NCBI RefSeq assembly: GCF_014696225.1
Contig: NZ_JACJPV010000025.1
Location: 1 to 64,000, forward strand
Direction of reading: 5' to 3'
DNA length: 64,000 nucleotides
Origin: Anabaena sp. FACHB-1237
GTDB lineage: Bacteria > Cyanobacteriota > Cyanobacteriia > Cyanobacteriales > Nostocaceae
Shown in pieces: positions 27,513 to 36,928 of this stretch. A model generated the notes under the pieces. The model ran no database searches. It was not told the DNA's origin and worked only from the letters and a program-made list of their open reading frames with translations. Within the stretch, counting starts at the first letter, position 1. Every line of letters starts with the position of its first letter. A program made the translations under genes and the position numbers.

Positions 27513-28271
27513 ATGTCTGTTAAATATGTTGCTAATATTCTAGGAATGGGAATATTTACTAGTTGCATTTTAGCTGATAGTTTACCTACTTCAGCACAAG
27601 TTATCATTCCCAATGGTAATCTTATTAATAATCTCAATTCTAATTATGATCAGCCGATAGTCCCTATTTTAAATACTGTCACTGGGTTAGATGTTAATTC
27701 TTTGATATTAGAAACTAATATGGGTACAATATCTCAATCTAATTTTCAAGATATTGGTCAATTAATCAAAGGATTTAATTTAACAGATATTACCCAAAAT
27801 ATCAACAATATTAATAATATGATTGGTAATTCTGGATCTTTGTCTGGTTTAATAAGTGGAAGATTGCAAACTGTTAATGGTAATTTTTTTAATTTTACTA
27901 AGATTCCTATAAGTATTAATGGAATTACATCATCTGGTAAAGATATTAATTTATTAACAAACTGGGGAAATCTCACAATTAATGGTGATCAAATTAATAA
28001 CTTTAATAATTTTAATAATTTTCTGAATATTGTACCTATAAGTTCTCTAAATTTAACTAATTTAGGTACAGTTGAGAACATCAATGATGTGATATTCAAC
28101 CCACAGTTGACAAATATTAATCAGGTAAATTTATCTCAATTAGGTTTTAATTTACAAGGTATTCAATCATTAATAAATAATCCTAATTTTATGCGGTTTG
28201 GTTCTCCTGGTTTAAATCCAATTTCTGGACCCGCTTCGAGAATTTATCCTGGGTTAACAGTTCCCAAATAG
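27513..28271 (+). CDS. Secreted Asn-rich hypothetical protein
   Basis: 252 residues. The signal peptide ends near DSLPTSAQV. The mature part is rich in Asn, Ile, Leu and Gly, with loose repeats (NNINNINNMIGN, NNFNNFNNFLNIV) and LTNLGTVENIND-like blocks. No domain is recognised. It starts 60 bp after the porin gene on the same strand, so joint expression is possible. It could be a surface or periplasmic protein (inference). Confidence 0.65.
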   Translation: MSVKYVANILGMGIFTSCILADSLPTSAQVIIPNGNLINNLNSNYDQPIVPILNTVTGLDVNSLILETNMGTISQSNFQDIGQLIKGFNLTDITQNINNINNMIGNSGSLSGLISGRLQTVNGNFFNFTKIPISINGITSSGKDINLLTNWGNLTINGDQINNFNNFNNFLNIVPISSLNLTNLGTVENINDVIFNPQLTNINQVNLSQLGFNLQGIQSLINNPNFMRFGSPGLNPISGPASRIYPGLTVPK

Positions 28272-28290
28272 TTACTGTTGACTACTCAAA

Positions 28291-28321
28291 GATCCCGGAC
28301 TTCTTCAAGAAGTCCGGGATC
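28291..28321. repeat. 31-bp perfect GATCCCGG palindrome, copy 1
   Basis: 15-bp arms around one central C; the left arm is GATCCCGGACTTCTT. It lies 20 bp after the stop of the secreted protein gene and before the pirin gene. In RNA it would form a long hairpin. Confidence 0.9.
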
Positions 28322-28349
28322 TAAATTTTTTAAATAATCATTTTTTATT

Positions 28350-28994
28350 ATGTCTACAAACACCGCTAATTATATTATTCACAAAGGAAGCGATCTCGAT
28401 CATAGTCAAACTAGCTGGTTAAATAGTTATCATACATTTTCATTTAGTCATTTTTATGATCCTCAACGTATGGGTTTTCGTGCTTTAAGAGTAATTAATG
28501 ATAATTTTATTGCTGCAAATGCAGGTTTTCCTACTCATGGACATAGAGACATGGAAATATTAACTTATGTTTTATCTGGTGCGGTAGAACATCAGGATAG
28601 TTTAGGTACAGGTTCAATAATTCGTGCTGGAGAAGTGCAAATTATGAGCGCGGGAACGGGTATTTCTCATAGTGAATTTAATCCTTCTTCCTCTGAGGAA
28701 TTACACCTTTTACAAATTTGGATTTTACCTGATACCCAAAGTTTAAAACCTCGATATGAACAAAAGGAATTTAACATTATTGACAACCCAGGAAGTTTAC
28801 AATTAATAGCAGCAAAAGATGGTGATAATGGTGCTATTACTATTCATCAAGATGTCAATTTATATGCGGCTATGACTAAAATTACAGTAGTGCAAGCATC
28901 TTGCTTGCATTTCTTATCTAAATTAAAAACACAACAGCTTATTAGATACATTCATATTATAGATTTTATGATTCGGGATGCAGTAAACGAGTAA
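28350..28994 (+). pseudogene. Pirin family protein, C-terminus replaced by a mobile repeat
   Basis: The first ~175 residues match the bicupin pirin family, with the metal-binding histidine cluster FPTHGHRDMEILTYVLSG and GEVQIMSAGTGISHSE. Quercetinase-type or redox-sensing roles are known for relatives. From about residue 178 (base 28881) the sequence becomes VVQASCLHFLSKLKTQQL, which is encoded by the 100-bp mobile repeat family of this window (see 41738). The last part of the second cupin is missing, so the protein is 214 residues rather than about 230 and is probably damaged. Confidence 0.75.
28881..28941. mobile_element. Partial copy of the TA-MITE (3' part) inside pirin
   Basis: Matches the right ~60 bp of the 104-bp unit at 46296-46399, from ATTACAGTAG through the GCAAGCATCTTGCTTGC palindrome to ACAACAGCTTA. 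The left part is missing. It is more similar to the older copies at 41491-41716 (CATTT instead of TATTAA). Confidence 0.75.
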
Positions 28995-29393
28995 AGCCTT
29001 CTTGTTCAAACCCACCTTCTGCACCCTAAACTGTCACACAACGAAAAATGGTCATTTAGGGATTTGAGATTGGCGATCGCTACCTAAACTTTAGACTATT
29101 TTGTATTAAAATTATTCTCAAAGGTCTTCAAAAATCCGAAATTACCGATTGTGACACTGGGGGGTGCGGAATGTGGGTTCAAAGTATCTATCTGTCGTTA
29201 ATGCTTAATTATACGACGTTTACGCATTAGGACAAAGTTTATACATTATTAGCTTGTTGCTGAATAGCTATGGCTATTTTATCACTCAGTTCCAGAGTTA
29301 TAATTTGGCTCATAAACAAGATACTTAACAATCAATATTATTATAACATTGATTGTGTAAACTGGTATAGAATTAACGAGAAAATCACAAGTT
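28995..29393. other. Intergenic region with small gene relics
   Basis: About 400 bp. Contains one HIP1 site near 29074 and a minus-strand 24-codon frame at 29239-29313, described separately. Nothing else could be supported. Confidence 0.4.
29239..29313 (-). pseudogene. Possible truncated antitoxin start
   Basis: 24 codons reading MSQIITLELSDKIAIAIQQQANN then stop. The pattern MSQxxTLELxDxxxxAIQQQA resembles the start of short cyanobacterial antitoxin-like proteins. It is too short to be sure and may be chance. Confidence 0.3.
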
Positions 29394-29903
29394 TTATAAT
29401 GCTGATTCTACCTGTTTAACAATCTCTACAGGCAACTCTAATACTTCAGCAATTTCTTCATCACTTAACCCAAAATGCCGTAATTTACTGATTTTTTCTA
29501 TCTTAATTTTATTCTTTTTACGATGTGATGATTTAGGAGTAATTTGATTTTTATTTGGTTGATTTTGAGGTTTTTTAGAATTACTGTTTATACAGCTAAT
29601 TTCAAATATATTACTACTATTATTATCACCTAAAGAAATATTTACATTTCCTTGGCGTTCTAAAACAGATTTAAGATTGCTTTTATAAACAGGTTCATCA
29701 AAGATATCAGATAACATTTGTAAAAGTTCGTAACCTACATCCTTGGCATGACCGACACTACAACCACAAGTTTCGGCAATATCAGCATACTTTTGATACT
29801 TGAGAGTTCCGATAATAACTTCTCGTTGTACGTTATTAAGATGCTTCCCAGTTTTGAGATAAACAGCGTTATCCACAAGTTGTATCAGTTCCTGAACCTG
29901 CAT
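29394..29903 (-). CDS. HTH protein resembling the N-terminal domain of vWA-MoxR-associated proteins
   Basis: 169 residues. Residues 1-85 (ELIQLVDNAVYLKTGKHLNNVQREVI...KYADIAETCGCSVGHAKDVGYEL) match the helix-turn-helix module found at the N-terminus of cyanobacterial vMAP/NACHT-type conflict proteins, here without the effector domain. A Lys/Asn-rich linker (residues ~105-135) leads to a second small helical motif (LSDEEIAEVLELPVEIVKQVE). It is divergent from the NERD-helicase gene across 291 bp, so it might regulate it (inference). It could also be the leftover of a longer protein. Confidence 0.65.
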   Translation of the reverse strand: MQVQELIQLVDNAVYLKTGKHLNNVQREVIIGTLKYQKYADIAETCGCSVGHAKDVGYELLQMLSDIFDEPVYKSNLKSVLERQGNVNISLGDNNSSNIFEISCINSNSKKPQNQPNKNQITPKSSHRKKNKIKIEKISKLRHFGLSDEEIAEVLELPVEIVKQVESAL

Positions 29904-30194
29904 ATTTAGGAATGTAATGCGACACAGATAATGATAACAAACTTTATCCGTATTTTTCAGGTTTTTTCCGTCTGTTTGTAACTTTTTTTTTGCGATCCGC
30001 TTTTTTCCGCTTTTTATTTATATCTGTGTGGTGTAGTGTAGGTTAAAAGTAGAACTTACATAAGTTTAAGATTGAATATTTATTGTAAGGTGTATGTTTG
30101 ATTATAAATTTGTTTATTATAATTATTTGTATACTTTTACGTAAAATATTTATGCTTAAATCGGGTAAGTCCTCAAAATAAAGGAGATATAATC

Positions 30195-32369
30195 ATGACT
30201 GACAATGAACGCAAATTTATCACTAGTGAAGCTATATCGAATGAGAAACATGATACTCATGAGAAAATTTGGAAAACTACTAAAGACAGTTTTTCTAGTC
30301 GAGATTGCATAGGATATTGGCGTTATCCTCTATTTTCTAAAGTAGGAGAAGTTAGAAAAGAACCAGATATTCTGATTATTGATCGAGAATTAGGGTTAAT
30401 TACTATAGAAATAGAAAATATTAGCATTGATCAAGTTGTAGCTGTTAATAGTGATCAATGGGAATTTACACATGATACTACAGTGCTGTCTAATCCTGCA
30501 CAACGTTCTAATCGTTCATTACAAGCATTATTAGGATATTGTGATCGAGAAGATACTATTTTTCGGAAAATTACAGGACGTGCTTTAGTTGCTTTGCCAA
30601 AAATTACCATAGAAGAGTGGCAACAAAAAGGTTTTGATCAATTACCTAATTGTCCTCCTATTATATTTAAAAATAATTTGGGTAAAACAGCTTTTTTTGA
30701 GAGAATTTACCAATCTCAACCAATGGTTACAGGAGATCATATCAATGATGAACAATGGAAAGTATTACGTGCTGTTATTAGTGGGACTCCTGTACTTCGT
30801 AAACCTTCTACAGCTACTTTTTCTCATACTAAAAATAGATCAGTTATTGTTTCAATTCTTGGTGAGTGGCTGTATGAAACTGACTTACAACAAGAACATA
30901 TTGGTAAAGAAATTCCTCCAGGAGCACAAAGAATACGGGGAATTGCAGGCTCAGGTAAGACTGTTTTACTGTGCCAAAAAGCTGCTAATATGTATTTAAA
31001 ACATCCTGATTGGGATATTGCTTTAGTGTTCTTTACCCGTTCTTTATATGAGCAGATTGAAAGTTTAATAGATCGTTGGTTAAAAAGATTTAGTCATGGC
31101 GATGTTTCCTATGATGAAAAAGTTAGGAGAAAACTAAAAGTTCTTCATGCTTGGGGAGGTAGCTATAGAGCAGGTTTATATTCAACTATTTGTGAGAAAC
31201 ATGGCGTTTCACCTCTGAGAGCTATTCAGGGTTTAAGTCCAAATGAAGGATTGGCTGAATGTACGAAGAGATTGTTAGATGGGAAAGAAATTCAACCTCT
31301 TTTTGATGCTATTCTTATTGATGAAGGTCAAGACCTTGTAAGTGAAGATGAAAGAAAATTTGAAGAAAATAATGAATCTAAACAAGCTATTTATTGGATG
31401 GCTTATCGAGCTTTACGTCCTGTTAACAATGAATCTTCTGAACAACGTTGTTTAATATGGGCTTATGATGAGGCTCAAAGTTTAGATAGTTTAAAAATAC
31501 CAATGGCTAAAGAATTATTTGGTAAAAGTTTGACAAATTTAGTATCTGGACAACATAAAGGTGGAATTAAAAAAAGTGAAATAATGCACCGTTGTTATAG
31601 AACTCCTGGAGAAATTCTAACAGCTGCTCACGCAGTTGGAATGGGATTATTGCGCTCTGATGGAATGCTACAAGGATTAACAGACAAGAAAAGTTGGGAG
31701 TCAATTGGTTATCAAGTTAAAGAAGGCGAATTTCGTTCTGGGCAGAAAATTGTTTTACATCGTCCTCCTGAAAATTCGCCGAATCCTATTCCTAAACTAT
31801 GGGAAAAGCCAGTTCTTGAATTTGAAATCTATGAATCTCGAACTCAAGAATTAGAAGCTTTAGCCGCAAGAATTAAATATAATCTTGAGCAAGATGGATT
31901 AAAATCTAGTAGAGATATTTTAATAGTCGTTTTAGGTTCAGTGAGAGATGCAGGTCAGTTGGAAACAGAAGTAGGAAAGTTCTTGATGAAAGAAGGAATT
32001 GATATTTACATTGCAGCTGCTAAAACACTGAATCAGCTAAATCCAAATTTTCAAGCTGGAACATTAAATCAAGATAAGTTTTGGTGTGAAGGAGGTGTAA
32101 CAATTTCTCGTATTCATCGAGCAAAAGGAAACGAGGCTAATATGGTTTATGTTGTTGGAGTTGATAAAATTGCAGAAAATGAAAGTGACCCTAATTTACG
32201 AAATCAGCTATTTGTTGCATTAACAAGATCGAGGGGTTGGGCTTATATGAGTGGAATTGGTGACTATCCTTTTTATAGTGAAATTAAGCAAGTGATTAAA
32301 AGTGGAGATACTTTTACTTTCACCTTTAAGAAACCGCCAAAAGTCAATACAGGAGAAGAAACTGAGTAA
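30195..32369 (+). CDS. NERD-like / superfamily 1 DNA helicase
   Basis: 724 residues with AAAGGAGA before the ATG. Residues ~15-110 resemble a NERD nuclease domain (EPDILIIDRELGLITIEIEN), but where active nucleases have E-x-K this has Glu72-x-Glu74, so cleavage may be lost. The SF1 (UvrD/Rep-like) motor is complete: Walker A GIAGSGKT at 249-256, Walker B ILIDEGQD at 373-380, ISRIHRAKGNEANMVYVVG near 640, and LFVALTRSRGW near 680. Such fusions are common in defence or DNA-repair settings. It is divergent from an HTH gene, with no obvious partner nuclease. Function unproven. Confidence 0.82.
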   Translation: MTDNERKFITSEAISNEKHDTHEKIWKTTKDSFSSRDCIGYWRYPLFSKVGEVRKEPDILIIDRELGLITIEIENISIDQVVAVNSDQWEFTHDTTVLSNPAQRSNRSLQALLGYCDREDTIFRKITGRALVALPKITIEEWQQKGFDQLPNCPPIIFKNNLGKTAFFERIYQSQPMVTGDHINDEQWKVLRAVISGTPVLRKPSTATFSHTKNRSVIVSILGEWLYETDLQQEHIGKEIPPGAQRIRGIAGSGKTVLLCQKAANMYLKHPDWDIALVFFTRSLYEQIESLIDRWLKRFSHGDVSYDEKVRRKLKVLHAWGGSYRAGLYSTICEKHGVSPLRAIQGLSPNEGLAECTKRLLDGKEIQPLFDAILIDEGQDLVSEDERKFEENNESKQAIYWMAYRALRPVNNESSEQRCLIWAYDEAQSLDSLKIPMAKELFGKSLTNLVSGQHKGGIKKSEIMHRCYRTPGEILTAAHAVGMGLLRSDGMLQGLTDKKSWESIGYQVKEGEFRSGQKIVLHRPPENSPNPIPKLWEKPVLEFEIYESRTQELEALAARIKYNLEQDGLKSSRDILIVVLGSVRDAGQLETEVGKFLMKEGIDIYIAAAKTLNQLNPNFQAGTLNQDKFWCEGGVTISRIHRAKGNEANMVYVVGVDKIAENESDPNLRNQLFVALTRSRGWAYMSGIGDYPFYSEIKQVIKSGDTFTFTFKKPPKVNTGEETE

Positions 32370-32649
32370 TTGTAGGGTGGGTTAGACGCACGAGCTAATA
32401 AATATTGATTGCGTTGCAACCTACCATTTACCATCAAGACCAAATTTTACTAATACATTGAGGAGAGTGGATGCAAGAGCATGAAAATTAATGGACAATT
32501 TAGATTACTCGTATTTCTTAAAATTTACACAGTATTTGCATTAACATCTACAATTCCCTCAGAGTATTTAAAGGATCTTTTCGCTGTACAAGACGCAATA
32601 AAATATGGATAATGTGTGCAAGCAAGATGCTTGCGCTACAGTTTCACTG
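32370..32649. repeat. Intergenic repeats and a small TA-MITE fragment
   Basis: Begins with GTAGGGTGGGTTAGACGCACG, a common intergenic repeat. At 32617-32643 it carries the core GCAAGCAAGATGCTTGCGC, the inverted centre of the TA-MITE family. No gene was seen. Confidence 0.5.
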
Positions 32650-34842
32650 CTAATTTGAACTCTTGTTATCACAATCATTAGGTTGATTAGATTGTATTAC
32701 AGTGATTTCTTTATTGTCCTTTAATTTTTTTAATTCAGAATTAGAAATAGAAATGCTGGTTTCTTCCGGCTTGAGTCCTGGTTTACAAATTTCTAAAGTT
32801 ACCTTTACCTTCTTTTTAGGATTTTCATCTATTACTTTTACTTTAAAGAAAGTCTTCTCTGTATAAGTTTTTTTATTAATAGTAGTAGGTTTTTTAGTTT
32901 CAATTACCCAACCCTTTTGCAAATTATCTAATGTTCTAGTTTCAGGAACTGGTGGTTTATTTGTTGCATTAGTACCAGGAGATTCTGAAGATGTTGCTGT
33001 GGTATTAGTGTTGTTATTTGGATTATTTGAATTATTTTTATTACTAGATTTATCTATTAATAGTAATAGTAATATGATTATACATCCAATAAATGGAAGA
33101 ATTGCTATGATCCAATTTAAACGTTGTGAACCAAAAATTCCCGGCTTATCAAGACGTTTAGCACTTGCCCCATTTACATCTGGCGCTGTTAAATTTAAAG
33201 TAGGGGCAGGCGTTAAATTAGAAATATCTGCTTCAATAATATTTTCCGGCTCAGAATATCTTACTTGATAATGTACTAAAGCAACCGTGGCATTATCATG
33301 ACCATTTTTACTATTAGCAATTTCTATTAATTTATTTACAACATTTTCGATATTGGTTTTGTCATTCAGCAATGGTAATATTTCACTTTCCCAATATTCT
33401 TCTACTCGATCAAAATCACTTAAACCATCAGATGTCAGGAGAAAAACAGCATCTTCATCAATAATAAATCTTTGGGATGTGGGATGTAAGGAACTGCTTT
33501 TACTCATCCCCAATGCTTGTACTAATGAACCTGAGCCACTATGTTGTAATGCTTCTCGGTATAAAGCGTAACCTAATCTCACTTCACGGCAAGCTACATC
33601 ATCATCTAGGGTTACTTGATGACAATTATACTTAGTAATCCAGTATGCACGACTATCACCAATATGAGTAATATACATTTCATGAGCTATGGGTAAGGCC
33701 ATCACTATGGTTGTTCCCATACGTTGTCGCCCTTGTTTATGCTGATCATCATTCTTTTGACTGATGATATCATTTGCATAAGCTATATACTGCTCTAAAT
33801 TAGATAAAAGCTGGGATGGATTATTTTCAAAGGAAAGTGAAGATACGTCGGGAACTTTTTGCGTAATGCTATCAATTGCTAAGTTAGAAGCAACATTTCC
33901 TCCTTCATGGCCACCAATACCATCACAAACTATAGCTAAGGTTTTGTCTGTTGGCGATTTACTTACTAATGTTTGACTAGGCGGATAACAAGCGTCTTCA
34001 TTACGTTGTCTGTTTGGTCCTTGGTCGGTTTTTGTGCAAACTGTAATCTCAGTCTGTTGATTTCTTTCTAATTTTACTAAAGCACGATCTAATACTTGAA
34101 CTAGTTGCTCTGATGAGATAATTTTTCTTTGAATTAGTGCATCACTAATGGACTGAATACAAGAAATAATGCTGGGTTTTGCACTTGAGGCTAATTTTTG
34201 AAAAAATTTCCCTAATTCCACTAAACTTGGTAAATTTTGTTCATCTAAATGTAGTTCTCGCAGACGTATTAATTGTCCTTCTACTCGCAATAATTCAGGA
34301 TCTAATAAACTAGACCCTGCTCTTTCTGTGATTAAAGGTTCCCACAGATTAGCTATTTGCCACAACCAATGAATTTGACGAATTGATGAGGCTTGATTCC
34401 AAATATCTGGTAATTTATCACAAAGAGCCACTTGAATGTTTTCTGGATCTGTGATTGGTTGTAATTTAATTGGTGGTTTTTCTATAAGTAATATTTCTTT
34501 GTCTTTTGGTTTACCAGCTAGGGTAAGAGTACCATAGAGTTGAGGTGTATGTAAACGATGAGATATTAATTTAAGATAGGGTTTAATGCTTTGTGTTTCT
34601 TCTATATCTGGTATTTGTGGTAATAAATTAGGTTTAGTATCTAAAAGAATGGATGATCCGACTACTAAATAGCGATCGCCCAGTACAGTTCCTATATCAT
34701 TGAGTATAGGATCATTTCCCACTGCCCACAAATATCTTTTGGTTAAGTATGCACCACAAACTAGGCAAAACTTCTCAGTGAGGGGGTTAGCACTTGAACA
34801 ATTTTCTTTTGGACAGCAGAGCTTTGCCGGATCTTTTACCAT
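32650..34842 (-). CDS. PP2C-type Ser/Thr phosphatase with zinc ribbon and membrane segment
   Basis: 730 residues from the ATG at 34842 (an in-frame TTG lies at 34872). Numbered from that TTG, the order is: zinc ribbon (CCPKENC..FCLVCG, ~19-39); a ~200-residue helical region; the PP2C domain ~280-545 with QRNEDA (~289-294), VCDGIGGHEGG (~315-325) and HIGDSRAYWI; one membrane helix (WIIAILPFIGCIIILLLLLI, ~582-601); then an Asn/Thr linker and a small C-terminal domain. The metal-binding aspartates of PP2C are present. It likely reverses Ser/Thr kinase signalling; the partner is unknown. The TerC-like name does not apply. Confidence 0.85.
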   Translation of the reverse strand: MVKDPAKLCCPKENCSSANPLTEKFCLVCGAYLTKRYLWAVGNDPILNDIGTVLGDRYLVVGSSILLDTKPNLLPQIPDIEETQSIKPYLKLISHRLHTPQLYGTLTLAGKPKDKEILLIEKPPIKLQPITDPENIQVALCDKLPDIWNQASSIRQIHWLWQIANLWEPLITERAGSSLLDPELLRVEGQLIRLRELHLDEQNLPSLVELGKFFQKLASSAKPSIISCIQSISDALIQRKIISSEQLVQVLDRALVKLERNQQTEITVCTKTDQGPNRQRNEDACYPPSQTLVSKSPTDKTLAIVCDGIGGHEGGNVASNLAIDSITQKVPDVSSLSFENNPSQLLSNLEQYIAYANDIISQKNDDQHKQGRQRMGTTIVMALPIAHEMYITHIGDSRAYWITKYNCHQVTLDDDVACREVRLGYALYREALQHSGSGSLVQALGMSKSSSLHPTSQRFIIDEDAVFLLTSDGLSDFDRVEEYWESEILPLLNDKTNIENVVNKLIEIANSKNGHDNATVALVHYQVRYSEPENIIEADISNLTPAPTLNLTAPDVNGASAKRLDKPGIFGSQRLNWIIAILPFIGCIIILLLLLIDKSSNKNNSNNPNNNTNTTATSSESPGTNATNKPPVPETRTLDNLQKGWVIETKKPTTINKKTYTEKTFFKVKVIDENPKKKVKVTLEICKPGLKPEETSISISNSELKKLKDNKEITVIQSNQPNDCDNKSSN

Positions 34843-34872
34843 AATTTTATCACCAGTTTGATCACTGATCAA

Positions 34873-35112
34873 TTATTACCGTTTTGTTTAAAAGAATTAC
34901 TTCCTGGGTTTAACAGTTAGCTTTTTGTATCACAAAAATACTCAAGCGGTTAGTTTCTCCAATCATAACTTATAGTAAGCCATAGGCGACAGGTGACAGA
35001 GTAAAAAGTTGTTTTTTATCTTAATTTTTTACTTTACACCTATTGGGTGCGGAGTGCAGGGAGAAAATTCTTTATTCTGACTCCTGACTCCTTGATTTCC
35101 TGACTCCTTCTA
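34873..35112. other. Short intergenic region with a dispersed repeat
   Basis: GTGCGGAGTGCAGGGAG and TTCTTTATTCTGACTCCTGACTCC (about 35047-35095) recur in variant form near 9714-9740 and 35520-35575. Non-coding. Confidence 0.45.
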
Positions 35113-35463
35113 TTATTTGTTTTCTGCTACTTGAGGTAATCCCATACTGTAGTTTGTGACTCTACTGGAGAGATTATAGCTAATTTCGCCTTTTTGTAGT
35201 AGCGATCGCAAATAATGTTCTAAGTCTGAACCTATCCGCCGTAAATTATAATCCGTGAGTTCAGATCCACTGGATGCTTCTACTAAAAGATCAAATTGCC
35301 GATATATTTTTTGTAAAGCATCCTCATTCCAATTAAATTCATTATCTGGATCAACATCTAATGTTAATACTTGATCGCTAGGAACTAGCTCGTCTTGATC
35401 CATCTCCGCCGCAAAAATACGAATATGGCGAGTAGTGGATTTAAGTAATGTGGGATTATTCAT
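35113..35463 (-). CDS. ndhM: NAD(P)H-quinone oxidoreductase subunit M
   Basis: Cyanobacterial/plastid-specific subunit on the stromal (cytoplasmic) arm of NDH-1, needed for respiratory and cyclic electron flow. 116 residues from the ATG at 35463 (MNNPTLLKSTTRHIRIFAAE), with the conserved block LDVDPDNEFNWNEDAL and LTDYNLRRIGSDLEHYLRSL. A longer in-frame start at 35484 adds seven residues that homologues lack, from memory. It is a separate transcription unit from ndhD. Confidence 0.92.
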   Translation of the reverse strand: MNNPTLLKSTTRHIRIFAAEMDQDELVPSDQVLTLDVDPDNEFNWNEDALQKIYRQFDLLVEASSGSELTDYNLRRIGSDLEHYLRSLLQKGEISYNLSSRVTNYSMGLPQVAENK

Positions 35464-35484
35464 AAACGGATCGAAGATTTCCAT

Positions 35485-36186
35485 GAATTAGACTTCTAAC
35501 ATTTTAGCCTAAGTTGTTAGTCAAGGAGTCAGGAGCCAGGAGTTGAAGGAGTAAGAATTTTCACTCCGCACTCTTTAAGTATGCAATTTTGCTGAAAATA
35601 ATTTTCATTTTCTCACTGATTTGATCTTTTTTGCTAGAAAACTACTTATAGCCTCGTGACTTTACTTAATAATTTTGGTTTTATCACGGAAAAACACTGC
35701 ATTTACTCAAGGAGTATACATGGTATGAATACTTACGTATTTTAATTATACATCATTCTAACTTTAACAATTCTTGACATTTTCATAAACTTGATGTAGA
35801 AAACTTTAAAAAGCTCTCATCAATTCCTTACAAAAACTTCATACTATGGCATCCTCAAAAATAAACAATAGTTTATGAGTTAAATATGCCATCAGTATTA
35901 AAAAACATCAAAAAGTGTAAAATATAGCTGGAAAAACATTATGGGTGAGTAAAATGAAATGCCAGCTTTATCAACAACCAAAAATTCTTAGTTGAAATAT
36001 TTGGGATTGACAACTCTATCAGGAATTTTCTACAAGATATAGCAAATCATAGGGAATAGTGTACAGTAAACAACAGAGACAACTCTCTTCTGTTAATACT
36101 CATTCCTTTCTTGGTTCAACTATCAAGGCTTAATGATCTATAATTCTCACCTGTATTACCACTAAATTCAAGGAATCTCTAAATCT
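35485..36186. other. Long (~700 bp) region without a gene
   Basis: No supported ORF. 35520-35575 repeats the GGAGTCAGGAG-type sequence. From about 35640 to 36180 it is unique-looking and AT-rich; as the next gene resembles a heterocyst regulator, a long leader or promoter region is plausible (inference). No NtcA-type or other consensus site was confirmed. Confidence 0.45.
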
Positions 36187-36468
36187 ATGAACTCTAAGGC
36201 ATTACAACGTCAAGTAAATAATCCCGAAGTAGGTGTTTATGAGTGCGAACTTCATCTGAAATTCCGGTTGATTGAGGACAAAAGTTTGCTGGGAGATAGA
36301 GAACAATTGTTACAAGTTTTACTCGATGCTTTAACTGAAGGAAATGATGATTTTTTGGAAACATTACAAGCATCTGTAAAAGCTCAGGAAATTTCTGAGT
36401 TTAAAGCATCTCCCCAAATGCGCCGACAATTAATGCGTTTACGTAATTTTTCAGATACTATTCAGTAA
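36187..36468 (+). CDS. Npun_R1517-like small regulator
   Basis: 93 residues, start ATG at 36187: MNSKALQRQVNNPEVGVYECELHLKFRLIE..., then LLGDREQLLQVLLDALTEG and EFKASPQMRRQLMRLRN. From memory this resembles a cyanobacterial family named after Npun_R1517, described as a transcriptional regulator in heterocyst differentiation; I could not check this. It is all helix with a basic end, no membrane segment. It sits alone, with about 700 bp free upstream and 460 bp downstream, which is typical of a separately regulated gene. Confidence 0.6.
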   Translation: MNSKALQRQVNNPEVGVYECELHLKFRLIEDKSLLGDREQLLQVLLDALTEGNDDFLETLQASVKAQEISEFKASPQMRRQLMRLRNFSDTIQ

Positions 36469-36928
36469 AGTAATTATATAATTTTCCTGAGTAAGTTTTG
36501 ATGAATTTTTCTCTAAGTTTGAGTTTGATTTTCATTTTCTTTTCTCTTGAATTTGTCTTTTTTCTCCGCTTCTACCTAGCTCAAACATTACTTTTGTGTC
36601 TCAAATTTCAAAATAGTAATTTTGAACCATGAAAAATTTTACAAAGATTTTACATTTTGTAAATTTGTAACAAAAATTAACATAAATGTTGCCAATTTTG
36701 GAAATTTTGGGCAGGAATATCAGCCAGGTGCATTTTACCGTTTTTCAGTCAGCTATCAGCTATCAGTGGTCAGTTTTGGGTAAAGTGTTAATTAATAAAT
36801 TAATATATTAACTAACACATTAATTAACAATTAACTAATTTTCTATTACCAACAACACACTTAATAGTGTTATATCAAGTAGTTAGTATATAAGTACCAC
36901 TTATTTAATACTATCACCAATCACCAAA
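36469..36928. other. Intergenic region with TTAATTAA-rich and AGCTATCAG repeats
   Basis: About 460 bp. CAGCTATCAGCTATCAGTGG (about 36752) is a short tandem; 36785-36850 is dominated by ATTAATTAA-like sequence. The first part may hold the transcription end of the small regulator. No gene seen. Confidence 0.45.
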
